DNA from: Larkinella knui | GTDB lineage: Bacteria; Bacteroidota; Bacteroidia; Cytophagales; Spirosomataceae | Direction: 5' to 3' | Length of the DNA stretch: 64,000 bases | Assembly: GCF_003858645.1 (NCBI RefSeq) | Contig: NZ_RQJP01000002.1 | Span: 1,116,001 to 1,180,000, forward strand | Shown: piece by piece, positions 1 through 8,416 of the stretch | How the letters are laid out: each line of letters starts with the position of its first letter | Position numbering within the stretch: the first letter of the stretch is position 1 | Made by a program: the position numbers and the translations under genes | Notes under the pieces: generated by a model | Seen by the model: only the letters and a program-made list of their open reading frames with translations | Database searches by the model: none | What the model was told of the DNA's origin: nothing

Positions 1-82
1 ATCGTCGTGGACGCCTGGCTTACGTTTGGATTCAAAGTCTTTTGGTCGCGTTACGGCCAATCTCTTTGCGTGGTATGTAAGC
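1..82. other. Window edge, no assignable gene
   Basis: A plus-strand frame that enters from the left ends with TAA at 78-80, three bases before a strong hairpin terminator. This could be the last 25 codons of a gene cut by the window edge. The residues are too few and too unremarkable to name a family, and the other two plus frames also read through, so this is only a possibility. Confidence 0.25.
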
Positions 83-119
83 ATAAAACCGGCTCCCCCC
101 GTGAGGGAGCCGGTTTTAT
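83..119. terminator. Bidirectional hairpin terminator
   Basis: A perfect 15-bp stem (83-97 with 105-119) around a 7-nt loop. The GC-rich core is flanked by A-run and T-run ends, so it can terminate from either side. It separates whatever lies left of the window from the minus-strand secreted protein gene that ends at 139. Confidence 0.85.
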
Positions 120-138
120 AAAAGCAGTTGTGTGCCGT

Positions 139-540
139 TTACTTCGCATACGTAATAAACCGCTGCGACTGCACCGCGGGCAGCATACCTACCTCAATCT
201 GGCGAACCGTTTTTTGCTTACCGTTGCTGATTTCCAGGTAGTAAACACCGGTTTTCATGCCTTCAAAATCAAATTTGCGCCAGTGGTTAGCCGGCACTTT
301 ACTCAGCGATTCCTGGTAAAGAACTTCGTTGTTGGCATCTTTCAACCGAATGGTCGCCTTCCGGGGTTGCCGAACGGCCAGCATTAAATTGATCTTCTCC
401 TGGGTGCCCAGAAACATATTCACCTCAAAGGCATTGTTTTCGGCGTTTGGATCACGAATCCCGGTTACCTGCGCGTTCGATACCGGCACGATTAAGCCTA
501 AAAAAAGTGTCATTAGTACCTGGTGTACAATCGTTTTCAT
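139..540 (-). CDS. Small secreted protein with T9SS-tail-like fold
   Basis: A 133-residue protein. The start at 540 (MKTIVHQVLMTLF) is preferred over the upstream in-frame codon because it opens directly with a hydrophobic signal peptide cut near VSNAQ. The mature part reads like a short beta-sandwich with ...RLKDANNEVLYQES... and ...FEGMKTGVYYLEISNGK..., the pattern seen in Bacteroidota C-terminal secretion-tail and YtkA-like domains, where GxYxL-x-(3)-GK is typical. Here that domain is almost the whole protein, so it is probably periplasmic or surface-exposed rather than a cargo tag. Function unknown. It is divergent from the LysR gene and ends at a strong terminator. Confidence 0.75.
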   Translation of the reverse strand: MKTIVHQVLMTLFLGLIVPVSNAQVTGIRDPNAENNAFEVNMFLGTQEKINLMLAVRQPRKATIRLKDANNEVLYQESLSKVPANHWRKFDFEGMKTGVYYLEISNGKQKTVRQIEVGMLPAVQSQRFITYAK

Positions 541-580
541 GAGTCTGTGTTGTTTAGTTTCTGTGACAAAGGTGCGGAGT

Positions 581-611
581 TTTGGAATATTAGCAAAACG
601 AATTATTTTTG
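581..611 (+). promoter_or_regulatory. Bacteroidota-type promoter of the LysR gene
   Basis: TTTG at 581-584, exactly 19 bp, then TATTTTTG at 604-611: a perfect match to the Bacteroidota -33/-7 consensus TTTG-N19-TAnnTTTG. The expected transcript start is near 617, about 20 nt before the LysR ATG at 636. Confidence 0.8.
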
Positions 612-635
612 TCGAAATCATGAAAATTATTCATC

Positions 636-1544
636 ATGGAAATCCGGCATCTTCAAATGGTGAAAGAGGTCGCAAGCTGCGGTAACCTCACCAAAGCCGC
701 CGATCGGCTGTATCTGACCCAGTCGGCCTTAAGCCATCAGCTGAAAGAAATTGAAGCTTTTTTCAATACCCAGTTATTCATCCGCGACAAAAAACACATG
801 CTGCTGACGGATGCCGGAACGGTAGTATTACAGGCCGCCGAGAAAATTCTGCAGGAAGTGGCCGAAACCAAAGCCAAAGTCAAGTGTCTGACCGACAAGG
901 ATTCCGGCGAAGTGCGGCTCTGCACGGAATGCTACACGTCGTACCACTGGCTGTCGGGATTTCTGCGGGCCTACCGGGACGTTTATCCGAAAGTGGACGT
1001 AAAAATCGACATCGAAGCAACCCATTATGCCGAACAACACCTGCTCGAAAACAAGATCGACGTCGCCATCCTGGAAGATTCCACCAATCCGAAACTGAGT
1101 TATACGCCCCTTTTCCAGGATGAATTTGTGGTGATCGTGGCACCTGACCATGAATGGGCGGGGCGCGATTGGGTAGAAATTAACGAATTTGCCGGTCACA
1201 ACTACGTCATGTACAACATCCCGGAAGAGGAAAGCTCCAATTTTCAGATGATTTTCAAGAATTGCCGCCCCCAGCGTCTCTATAAAATGACGTTGACGGA
1301 AGGTATTCTGGAGATGGTAAAAGCCGGTATGGGTGTGGCCCTTTTGCCCAACTGGATTGTAAAACCTTACCTCAAATCCGGGGAACTGGCCGCGGTTTCG
1401 CTAACCCGGAAACGACTTCTGCGAACCTGGTATGCGGCTACGCTGAAAAACAAACAGCATGCTCCGTATACCGATGCGTTCATCGAAAAACTGGCGTCGT
1501 ATATGAAAGAACTCGACGGATACGCCGTCGCCTGTGTGGCCTGA
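636..1544 (+). CDS. LysR-family transcriptional regulator, MetR-like
   Basis: A 302-residue LysR regulator. Residues 1-60 form the winged helix-turn-helix (LTKAADRLYLTQSALSHQLKEI is the recognition region). Residues about 90-290 form the two-lobed effector domain. Its effector half (SGFLRAYRDVYPKVDVKIDI, LSYTPLFQDEFVVIVAPDHE, GMGVALLPNWIV) resembles the homocysteine-sensing MetR group more than CysB or catabolic LysRs, so a role in methionine or sulfur-amino-acid control is possible but not shown. The amino-acid permease gene follows on the same strand within 70 bp and may be co-transcribed and controlled by it. Confidence 0.9.
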   Translation: MEIRHLQMVKEVASCGNLTKAADRLYLTQSALSHQLKEIEAFFNTQLFIRDKKHMLLTDAGTVVLQAAEKILQEVAETKAKVKCLTDKDSGEVRLCTECYTSYHWLSGFLRAYRDVYPKVDVKIDIEATHYAEQHLLENKIDVAILEDSTNPKLSYTPLFQDEFVVIVAPDHEWAGRDWVEINEFAGHNYVMYNIPEEESSNFQMIFKNCRPQRLYKMTLTEGILEMVKAGMGVALLPNWIVKPYLKSGELAAVSLTRKRLLRTWYAATLKNKQHAPYTDAFIEKLASYMKELDGYAVACVA

Positions 1545-1611
1545 TACCCAACGGTTTTTTGCCCGGCGTATCTTTATTTATCAGACAATTGCTTTCTTAA
1601 TCAACCGGATT

Positions 1612-2997
1612 GTGTCTTCTTCTTCTGATTCTACTCCATTGCCCCGACGGCTGGGATTGTGGCAAGCTACGGCCTTAAACATGATCGATATGGTCGGCAT
1701 TGGCCCCTTTGTAGTCCTGCCGCTGGTCATTCACATCATTGGTGGCCCACATTTTCTGTGGGCGTGGATCCTGGGCGCGGTAATTTCCCTGATCGATGCG
1801 CTGGTGTGGTCCGAATTGGGCGCAGCTTATCCGCAGGCTGGTGGAAGTTATAACTTTCTCAAAATTGCCTACGGCGAGAAGCGCTGGGGCAAAATGCTGT
1901 CGTTTCTGTATGTCTGGCAAACCATGATCCAGGCCCCGCTGGTGGTGGCCTCGGGAGCCATCGGATTTGCCCAATATGCTTCCTACCTGATTCCGCTCGA
2001 AGGCTGGGAACGCAAAGCCGTTTCCGGGGGCGTGGTCATTCTGATTACGATGCTTTTATACCGCAAGATCGAGTCCATTGGCCGCATTAGCATTTTGCTG
2101 TGGGCTTGTGTCCTGGCCACTTTAGGCTGGATTATCTGGGGTGGTCTGACGGGCGGACAACAGACGGTTTCGCTGGCTCTGCCGTCGGGCGAATCGCTGT
2201 CCGGACTGTTTGGCGCGGGTCTGGGAATTGCTTCGGTAAAAACCATTTATTGCTACCTCGGCTACTACAATGTATGCCATCTGGGCGGAGAAATTCGCAA
2301 CCCGTCGCGCAACATTCCGCTGAGTATGCTGATTTCCGTGGTCGGTATTGCGGTTTTGTATCTGTCCATGAACTGGAGCGTCGTCAGCGTCATTCCCTGG
2401 CAGGAAGCCCAACACAGCGAGTTCATCATCAGCGCGGTAATCGAGCGGCTGTACGGTTCAAGAGCGGGAGCCATTGCCACATTTATGGTGCTGATTGTCG
2501 CGTTTTCGTCCTTATTTGCGGTTTTGCTGGGCTATTCGCGGGTCCCCTACGCGGCTGCGGCCGACGGCCAGTTTTTCCGCATCTTCGCCAAACTCCACCC
2601 CACCCGGCATTTTCCGTACGTTTCGCTGTTGTTTCTGGGCGCACTGGGCTTCGGCTTCAGTTTGCTGTTTCGCCTGTCCGACGTCATCACGGCCATTCTG
2701 GCGATGCGCATCGTGGTGCAATTTATCGGACAGGCTGTGGGGCTGTTGCTGTTGCATAAACGCAAACAGACAAGCGCCTTTCCGTTCAGAATGCCACTCT
2801 ATCCGCTGCCGGTTTTACTGGCCCTCGTCATCTGGACGTTCATTTTCATTTCAACCGGCTGGACCTTCATGTTGTCCGGTTTAACCGTCATTGTTCTCGG
2901 CGTTGTGGTCTTTCTGATTACGGCTAAAATCCGGAAACAGTGGCCCTTCGGAGCTGCCGATCAACCCGCTACGCCTTTGGTGGCCCCCACGAAATAA
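1612..2997 (+). CDS. APC-superfamily amino acid permease
   Basis: About 461 residues with twelve hydrophobic segments, starting with the typical APC opening (LGLWQATALNMIDMVGIGPF, where GxGPF takes the place of the usual GIIGSGIF) and later SVKTIYCYLGYYNVCHLGGE and YSRVPYAAAADGQFFR. The GTG at 1612 is chosen because the open frame upstream overlaps the LysR end and encodes nothing permease-like; no ATG occurs before the first membrane segment. It is an inner-membrane transporter, substrate probably an amino acid or amine. Tight linkage to the LysR gene suggests they work together. Confidence 0.85.
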   Translation: MSSSSDSTPLPRRLGLWQATALNMIDMVGIGPFVVLPLVIHIIGGPHFLWAWILGAVISLIDALVWSELGAAYPQAGGSYNFLKIAYGEKRWGKMLSFLYVWQTMIQAPLVVASGAIGFAQYASYLIPLEGWERKAVSGGVVILITMLLYRKIESIGRISILLWACVLATLGWIIWGGLTGGQQTVSLALPSGESLSGLFGAGLGIASVKTIYCYLGYYNVCHLGGEIRNPSRNIPLSMLISVVGIAVLYLSMNWSVVSVIPWQEAQHSEFIISAVIERLYGSRAGAIATFMVLIVAFSSLFAVLLGYSRVPYAAAADGQFFRIFAKLHPTRHFPYVSLLFLGALGFGFSLLFRLSDVITAILAMRIVVQFIGQAVGLLLLHKRKQTSAFPFRMPLYPLPVLLALVIWTFIFISTGWTFMLSGLTVIVLGVVVFLITAKIRKQWPFGAADQPATPLVAPTK

Positions 2998-3004
2998 ACG
3001 AGTT

Positions 3005-3373
3005 CTACGTCTTCCGCTTAAAAACTTCATCCGGGTCAATGCCCGCTTCGCGCATCAGATCCATACCGTATTGGCGGATGGTTGCGATGACTGGAATGGC
3101 ACGACGGCCCTTATCCGTCAACGTGTATTCTACTTTCGGCGGCACCACCGGGAAAACCGTGCGGGTTACAAAGCCGTTATGCTCCAGTTCACGAAGTTGT
3201 GTCGTTAGCATCTTGTGCGAGATGTGCGGCAGGTATTTCTTCAGTTCACTGTACCGCATCGTTTGCTTGTTAAGCCGCCATAATATGGGCATTTTCCAGG
3301 TGCCGCCAATCTGGTGCATAGCGTATTCAACCGGGTTGTAATACGTTCGGCCGTTGTCTTTAAAGTCAGGCAT
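3005..3373 (-). CDS. HxlR-family transcriptional regulator
   Basis: A 122-residue winged helix protein of the HxlR (PF01638) family: GGTWKMPILWRLNKQTMRYSEL, then HISHKMLTTQLRELEHNGFV (recognition helix region) and VEYTLTDKGRRAIPV (wing). Family members often sense quinones, aldehydes or other reactive electrophiles and repress a neighbouring detoxification gene. It is divergent from a DJ-1/PfpI gene, and the shared gap carries two tandem dyads that suit a dimeric winged helix protein. It lacks the N-terminal CxxC-like cysteine used by redox sensors such as YodB. Confidence 0.92.
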   Translation of the reverse strand: MPDFKDNGRTYYNPVEYAMHQIGGTWKMPILWRLNKQTMRYSELKKYLPHISHKMLTTQLRELEHNGFVTRTVFPVVPPKVEYTLTDKGRRAIPVIATIRQYGMDLMREAGIDPDEVFKRKT

Positions 3374-3399
3374 AGATCACAAGCGCTTGATAGTCAAAC

Positions 3400-3435
3400 A
3401 CTCTCTAAAAGGAGAGTATTACACTAAAAAGTGTA
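3400..3435. promoter_or_regulatory. Two tandem operator-like dyads between hxlR and PfpI genes
   Basis: Dyad 1 is ACTCTC-N6-GAGAGT (3400-3417). Dyad 2 is TACACT-N4-AGTGTA (3420-3435), a perfect inverted repeat. They are 20 bp apart start to start, about two helix turns, and lie just upstream of a plausible -33 box for the PfpI-type gene. Neither is followed by a T-run, so they are not terminators. Binding by the adjacent HxlR protein is inferred. Confidence 0.6.
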
Positions 3436-3439
3436 TTTG

Positions 3440-3470
3440 TTGGTAAAAGTAGTACGAGGGATAAACTTTG
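3440..3470 (+). promoter_or_regulatory. Probable promoter of the DJ-1/PfpI gene
   Basis: TTG at 3440-3442, 20 bp, then AAACTTTG at 3463-3470, one mismatch from TAnnTTTG. It starts five bases after the second dyad, so a regulator bound there would touch the polymerase. The ATG follows at 3510. Confidence 0.5.
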
Positions 3471-3509
3471 CACTACGCTTCGGCACAAATCAAACTAAAT
3501 CACCCGATC

Positions 3510-4280
3510 ATGAGCCTGAAAAATCCCAACGTTGTCAGTCCCAAGCACCCTAAACGCATTGCAATTGTCATTTCCAATCCCGCTCTGTCTACCACGACGG
3601 GTTGGCCGGTTGGTTTCTGGTGGAGCGAATTGGCTCATCCGTATTACGAATTTACCGAAAAGGGCTACGAAATCGACCTATTTAGCCCCAACGGCGGCCC
3701 CTGTGAACCGGATGCGATGAGCGATCCGAACGATCCCAGCGGGTATTCGTCAACGGATCTGATTTCGCAGGGCTTCATTCATACTGAAAAACTACGAAAA
3801 CGGATTGATGCCACCCGCCCCATTGCCGACCTCAACGTCGGGGATTTTGACGCCATTGTGGTGGCTGGTGGTCAGGCACCGATGTTCTCGTTTGAGAATG
3901 CTACCGATCTGCAACAGAAGTTTGTCGAATTCTATGAAACCGGAAAAATTACCTCGGCGCTTTGCCACGGAACCGCCATTTTGCGCTACGCCCGGCTTTC
4001 CACCGGCGAATTTTTGGTCAAAGGAAAAACCGTTACCGGCTTCGCCAACGTCGAGGAGGACTTTGCCGACAACGCCGTCTGGGACTACGGCCTGCTCGAA
4101 CGCGGCAAGCATTTGATGCCCTGGCGCATTGAAGACGAACTCAAGAAACTGGGGGCCAATTACGTTCAGGCGGGTTTATGGCGCGGTTTTGCCATCCGCG
4201 ACGGCAATCTGATTACCGGTCAGCAAAATTTCTCGGGTGCTGAAACGGCGAAGGTGATCATCGAAGCACTGGGCGAATAA
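3510..4280 (+). CDS. DJ-1/PfpI-family protein (Hsp31/glyoxalase III-like)
   Basis: A 256-residue class I glutamine-amidotransferase-fold protein. The nucleophile elbow is ITSALCHGTA with Cys about 152; the DAIVVAGGQAPM loop and the early TGWPVGFWWSELAHPYYEF segment (with the acidic Glu that lowers the cysteine pKa) match the Hsp31/YhbO-like long DJ-1 group, which act as glyoxalase III or deglycase/chaperones. The ATG at 3510 is chosen over an upstream TTG because the extra 14 residues overlap the promoter. Divergence from an HxlR regulator supports an electrophile-stress role. Confidence 0.88.
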   Translation: MSLKNPNVVSPKHPKRIAIVISNPALSTTTGWPVGFWWSELAHPYYEFTEKGYEIDLFSPNGGPCEPDAMSDPNDPSGYSSTDLISQGFIHTEKLRKRIDATRPIADLNVGDFDAIVVAGGQAPMFSFENATDLQQKFVEFYETGKITSALCHGTAILRYARLSTGEFLVKGKTVTGFANVEEDFADNAVWDYGLLERGKHLMPWRIEDELKKLGANYVQAGLWRGFAIRDGNLITGQQNFSGAETAKVIIEALGE

Positions 4281-4289
4281 AGGACGTTC

Positions 4290-7200
4290 CTACTCCGTTG
4301 ATGAATCCGTGGGAATTGGGATGCGTCCTTCCAGACGTCCCCTCCAGAACTCCCGGCTATACACCCGCTGGAAAGGCCAGTTTTTCATTTGCAAGGCAAA
4401 CGGCGTGTAGGCATGGGCGTCTTTCAGGCTGCTTTCGTAGTACAGATCATCGTCCGTCAACACCAGCCCTTCGTAGTAGTCGGCGGCTTTGCGGGTCAGG
4501 TCGGCGAAGGGTAATTCTTCAAACAGGCCGGTTTGAGCGTCTTTGAGTTTATCTTTCAACAGGCGCGCGCCCGGAATGCGGTCGGTTCGGCGGGGTTGTG
4601 GGCGATACGCACCCTCCGCCACCGAAAGCGCATACTCGAGGTATTGCTTCAATATTTTCGGCCCTTCGTTGGCGGTATTTTCAACGGAAAGCTGCTGCGG
4701 ATAAATGCTCGTGACCACGTAAACCCGTTCCCGCGCCCGCGTTACGGCCACATTCAGCCGGTTTTCGCCCCCTTTGGCGTTCAAACTACCAAATTGTGCC
4801 GATAATTTTCCGCGACTGTCGGGAGCATAGCCAATGGAAAAAATGATCACATCCCGCTCGTCACCCTGCACGTTTTCGATGTTTTTGACAAAGGTTGTTT
4901 CGCTGGTGGCAGATGCGGTTTTTTGATCCGTTTCCGTACCGTTTTCCGGTTTTACGTCCAAAACCGCCAGCACGTGCTCCTCCAGCAGTTCCTGAATCAG
5001 CTGTTGCTGCTGAAAGTTGAACGTGACGACGCCGATGGAACGACCCGGCAACTCGTCGGCCAGCTGATCGATCAGTTCGACCACGGCGCGGGCTTCGGTT
5101 TCGTTGGTATTGTTTTCCCAGACTCCTTTGACATTCAAATACCGAATGGCGGGCTCCCGGCGGTTAAGCTGGTGGAAATCAGGGAGTAGATGCAGCGAGT
5201 TTTTGTAAAAAAGCCGGTTCGAGAAATCAATTAAATCAATCGAGCGACTGCGGTAGTGGCCGCGCAACTGGGTTTGCGGGAGCGAGTGACTCGCCAGATC
5301 GAGCAGCGATTCTACTTCCAGTTCAACGGGCGTTTCTTCCGTAGACCCGGTTTCAAACCGGATGCGGTACAAATCGCTGGGTTGCAGTTGCTTGCTGTCG
5401 CCGGTAATAACCACCTGTTTGGCGCGGTACATCGCCGGAATACCGTTTTCCGCAAAACACTGCGACGCTTCATCGAAAATCACCAGATCGAACAAGCCGG
5501 GCTCCATCGGAAAAATGGCCGAAACCGATTCCGGCGACGCCATCCAGCAGGGAACCAACTGAAAAACCTCCTCCGAATGCTGTTCCATCAGTTTGCGAAC
5601 CGGCCAGATGCTGCGTTTTTTGGTAACCTGGTGGTTTAGCTCCCGGTAGGTAACGAGGTTGTTCAGGCGGTTGAAAGCCAGATTCTGGTACGCTTTTTCG
5701 CGCAATTTGACCAACAGAATCTGGCGGCTCAGCGTCTGCTTTTTCCGGACACTCTCCTGTAAAATAGCCTCTAACTGGTTGATTTTTAAAGACGAAACAC
5801 CCCGCAAAACCGGGTTTTGACTTTCCAGGTGTTCAATCCAGGCTAGATGCAGACTGTTCAGAAAAAGAGCGACCGACAACTTTTCGCCCAGCCGAAGCAC
5901 AACTTCCCGTTCCGCAATCGTAAAATTTTCCTTCAACCGGTCGGCTTCAATCAGCAAGTCGATGTCGCGTTCGAGCGTCCGGATCAGCAGACCGGTTTGG
6001 GTCGGTTCCTGCCACAGCCGCTGAATTTGCGATTCGCTCAAAAACGACTGCCAATGACTGCGCTGGGCGGTTACGGAACGACCGGTTTCCAGCAATTGCC
6101 GGGCGGTTTGTGTAAAAACGCTGACGGTTTCCAACCGCGATTCCGGTAAGTGGTTTAACCACGAAATGGCATTCAGTCGGCGGACGATTTCGAGCGACTG
6201 CCGGGCCAGCCGAACGGTCAGAAACGCGGTTTCCGGCGTAACTTCCTGATTTACTTTGTGTTCAATTTGCTGACGGATCACTTCGAAACGAATTCGGCGC
6301 TGGACTTTTTCCAGCAAAACCGGCAAAGTTTCGTCCAAAAGCGCCAACCCGTTGGCGGCTGCGAGTTGCTGCAACCCGGTTTTGTCCTTGCTGAACCAGC
6401 CCCAAACCGTTCGACCGACGAACGAAGATCGGCTCTCAATCGCTTCCTGCAACCGGTGCGCCGTGTTGGGCAGATCGGTGATCGGCAGGCTTTTTTCGAT
6501 GCCGTTCCCACTCAGACAATCACTTAATTCGACTTCAATCCGCTCTAAATCATCCGGTTCGGATTGGAAAAGCGGGTGATTCGGCTGTCGCTGCAACCGG
6601 CGAATCCACTGCCAGCGCTGTTCCGACGGCTCGGCTCGCAAGAGGGTCAGCAAAGCGGTCGTCTCCCATTCATCTTCCTGCACAGTTTGCCAGTCGGCGA
6701 GTGAAAAAACGCGATTGGTCAACGTTTGCGCCTGTTCGGTTACGGTCTGGACGAAAACCGGTAATTCGCTCAGCAACTTTTTGAGAGTCGGTACCTGACC
6801 GAACGAAAACGAAGCGAACGAAAGCCGGTCGGCCCACGGATGATCGGGTCCGAGTCGCTCCAGATAAGCGCCGTATTCCCGGATTTTTTCCACAAAACCG
6901 GTCACCGAATCCGGCCGGAATTGCGTGTACAGATCGGCTAACGGAATGGTTTCGGCCGTTGGATCGCTGCTCAGATACAATTGTTTGACCGAAATGCCCG
7001 CTTCCGATTCGTCGAACAGCGCGTCTTTAAAGGCTTGTAGTTCGGCCAGCGTCTGGTCGATCCGGCGGCTTTCCTGATCGAAATTACGTTCCAGCAGAAT
7101 CGCATCCAGGCCATAATTCTGTTTGCGGTATTCCTCTACCCGCTCGATCTGACTGGCCAGCTGATCGTAAAGGGCTTTCCGGTCGTTCTTGAAATCATGA

Positions 7201-8339
7201 ATCAGGGCCGAAAACGGCTGCATTCCGACCTGGCGTAGTCGTTCATAAACCACATCCAAAGCCGCGCGTTTCTGGCAAACCAGCAAAACCCGCTTCCCCT
7301 GAGCCGCAAAATCGGCCATCAGGTTGCCAATCAGCTGCGACTTCCCGGTTCCGGGTGGGCCCTGCACTACCATCGATTCCCCGGCTTTGATGCGCCGGAT
7401 GGCTTGCTCCTGCGAAGCATCGAGGGCCAGGGGCGTGTGGATATTTTCTTCGCGAATGGTGTGCAACGAACCTGAGGTAGAAGGCAAAACGGGAAGCGCA
7501 ACAGGAAAGAAGCCCGGTTCGTCGTTTTCCTCCAGATCGGTCCCGTCAACCCGCGGCTCCAGGTTTTCTGCCCCCAGCAACACCTCATAATCCGGCACCA
7601 GATACGAACCGGCTTGCGGAAAAATGCCCAGCACGGCTTCGGGATAAAGCTTCAGTTCGCCGTTGCGTTCGAGTTTATCCAGATCGGTTTTTTTAACGGA
7701 ATTGAACCACTGGAGCTGATCGGTGAAAAGCTCCTGATTGAAATTAATTTCTAAGGGACTGGTTTTCAACCATTCATAAAGCTGGGTACGAAAAACCGTT
7801 GCGTCTTTGTCGAATTCATCCAGCGTGTGTTCCAATACCGCATCGGGCAGAATGTACTGGTTGTAATAGGCATACGCCAGCAGAAAACTGCGGTTGAGCG
7901 TAATGGACTCATCCGCCCGCCGAACCAACATCCATTTGTTCCCCTGCTGTTGGAGATGAACCGGAAAAAACACCAGCGGGCCGTGAATAACCGTGCCGTC
8001 GGCCAGCTTGCCGCGCACGAACGGATAGCCCACGTACAAATCTTCAGAACCGCGTTCTTCTTCAATAAACCGGTCGGTTCGGGCAATCTTGCGGAGCTTT
8101 TTACTGACCTCGTTGACCTTTTCCAGCCGACTGTCCAGCACGTCGCAAAGCGGAATGGCCGGACGCCGGGCGATCAGCTGGCGAACGAGATCGAAAGACG
8201 GTTTATGGTCCAGAAAATCAATTTCGTGCAGGTCCAGAAACTGCTCGACGGGCAGGTTGGTCAGCAGCAGCGAACGGTTGCGGCTGCTGAGGTTGGTCAG
8301 GCGTTTGAGGTAAGCTTTGAGAACAGTCGGTGATAACAT
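4290..8339 (-). CDS. Large SF1 Upf1-like helicase/ATPase with DUF4011-like N-terminus
   Basis: A 1349-residue protein. Residues about 1-300 form a DUF4011-like accessory domain. Walker A GPPGTGKS lies near 327-334. A long alpha-helical insertion (about 400-900) follows, then the second RecA half: DLVIFDEASQC (Walker B), QVVITGDSKQLQPSDLY (motif III), HYRSRSIDLI, ENVQGDERDVIIFS and LNVAVTRARERVYVV (motifs V-VI). This is the full SF1B Upf1-like set, so nucleic-acid translocation is expected. The C-terminus (AYTPFALQMKNWPFQRVYSREFWRGR) resembles the tail of other large bacterial DUF4011 helicases but has no obvious nuclease motif. It lies downstream of the terC-type gene on the same strand, with a GTACCCAC palindrome in its leader. 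Such proteins often occur in defence or repair settings; here the role is unproven. Confidence 0.88.
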   Translation of the reverse strand: MLSPTVLKAYLKRLTNLSSRNRSLLLTNLPVEQFLDLHEIDFLDHKPSFDLVRQLIARRPAIPLCDVLDSRLEKVNEVSKKLRKIARTDRFIEEERGSEDLYVGYPFVRGKLADGTVIHGPLVFFPVHLQQQGNKWMLVRRADESITLNRSFLLAYAYYNQYILPDAVLEHTLDEFDKDATVFRTQLYEWLKTSPLEINFNQELFTDQLQWFNSVKKTDLDKLERNGELKLYPEAVLGIFPQAGSYLVPDYEVLLGAENLEPRVDGTDLEENDEPGFFPVALPVLPSTSGSLHTIREENIHTPLALDASQEQAIRRIKAGESMVVQGPPGTGKSQLIGNLMADFAAQGKRVLLVCQKRAALDVVYERLRQVGMQPFSALIHDFKNDRKALYDQLASQIERVEEYRKQNYGLDAILLERNFDQESRRIDQTLAELQAFKDALFDESEAGISVKQLYLSSDPTAETIPLADLYTQFRPDSVTGFVEKIREYGAYLERLGPDHPWADRLSFASFSFGQVPTLKKLLSELPVFVQTVTEQAQTLTNRVFSLADWQTVQEDEWETTALLTLLRAEPSEQRWQWIRRLQRQPNHPLFQSEPDDLERIEVELSDCLSGNGIEKSLPITDLPNTAHRLQEAIESRSSFVGRTVWGWFSKDKTGLQQLAAANGLALLDETLPVLLEKVQRRIRFEVIRQQIEHKVNQEVTPETAFLTVRLARQSLEIVRRLNAISWLNHLPESRLETVSVFTQTARQLLETGRSVTAQRSHWQSFLSESQIQRLWQEPTQTGLLIRTLERDIDLLIEADRLKENFTIAEREVVLRLGEKLSVALFLNSLHLAWIEHLESQNPVLRGVSSLKINQLEAILQESVRKKQTLSRQILLVKLREKAYQNLAFNRLNNLVTYRELNHQVTKKRSIWPVRKLMEQHSEEVFQLVPCWMASPESVSAIFPMEPGLFDLVIFDEASQCFAENGIPAMYRAKQVVITGDSKQLQPSDLYRIRFETGSTEETPVELEVESLLDLASHSLPQTQLRGHYRSRSIDLIDFSNRLFYKNSLHLLPDFHQLNRREPAIRYLNVKGVWENNTNETEARAVVELIDQLADELPGRSIGVVTFNFQQQQLIQELLEEHVLAVLDVKPENGTETDQKTASATSETTFVKNIENVQGDERDVIIFSIGYAPDSRGKLSAQFGSLNAKGGENRLNVAVTRARERVYVVTSIYPQQLSVENTANEGPKILKQYLEYALSVAEGAYRPQPRRTDRIPGARLLKDKLKDAQTGLFEELPFADLTRKAADYYEGLVLTDDDLYYESSLKDAHAYTPFALQMKNWPFQRVYSREFWRGRLEGRIPIPTDSSTE

Positions 8340-8344
8340 AGTAT

Positions 8345-8416
8345 GTACCCACGAACTAAAGTCCGTGTTTTTTCCAGATATCGTAACGGTCGAACACGGA
8401 CTTAGTCCGTGGGTAC
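8345..8416. repeat. GTACCCAC-family inverted repeat, copy 1
   Basis: Outer arms 8345-8367 and 8395-8416 are inverted copies (GTACCCACG...). Each arm is itself a small palindrome built on CACGGACT / AGTCCGTG. The right end abuts the stop codon of the TerC-type gene (8417-8419) and the left end is 5 nt upstream of the helicase ATG. Related copies are at 30201, 30916 and 33865. Confidence 0.85.

Noticed and set aside
7-387. Plus-strand open frame at the left edge
   Set aside because: It runs through a terminator hairpin and antisense to the secreted protein gene; no family features.
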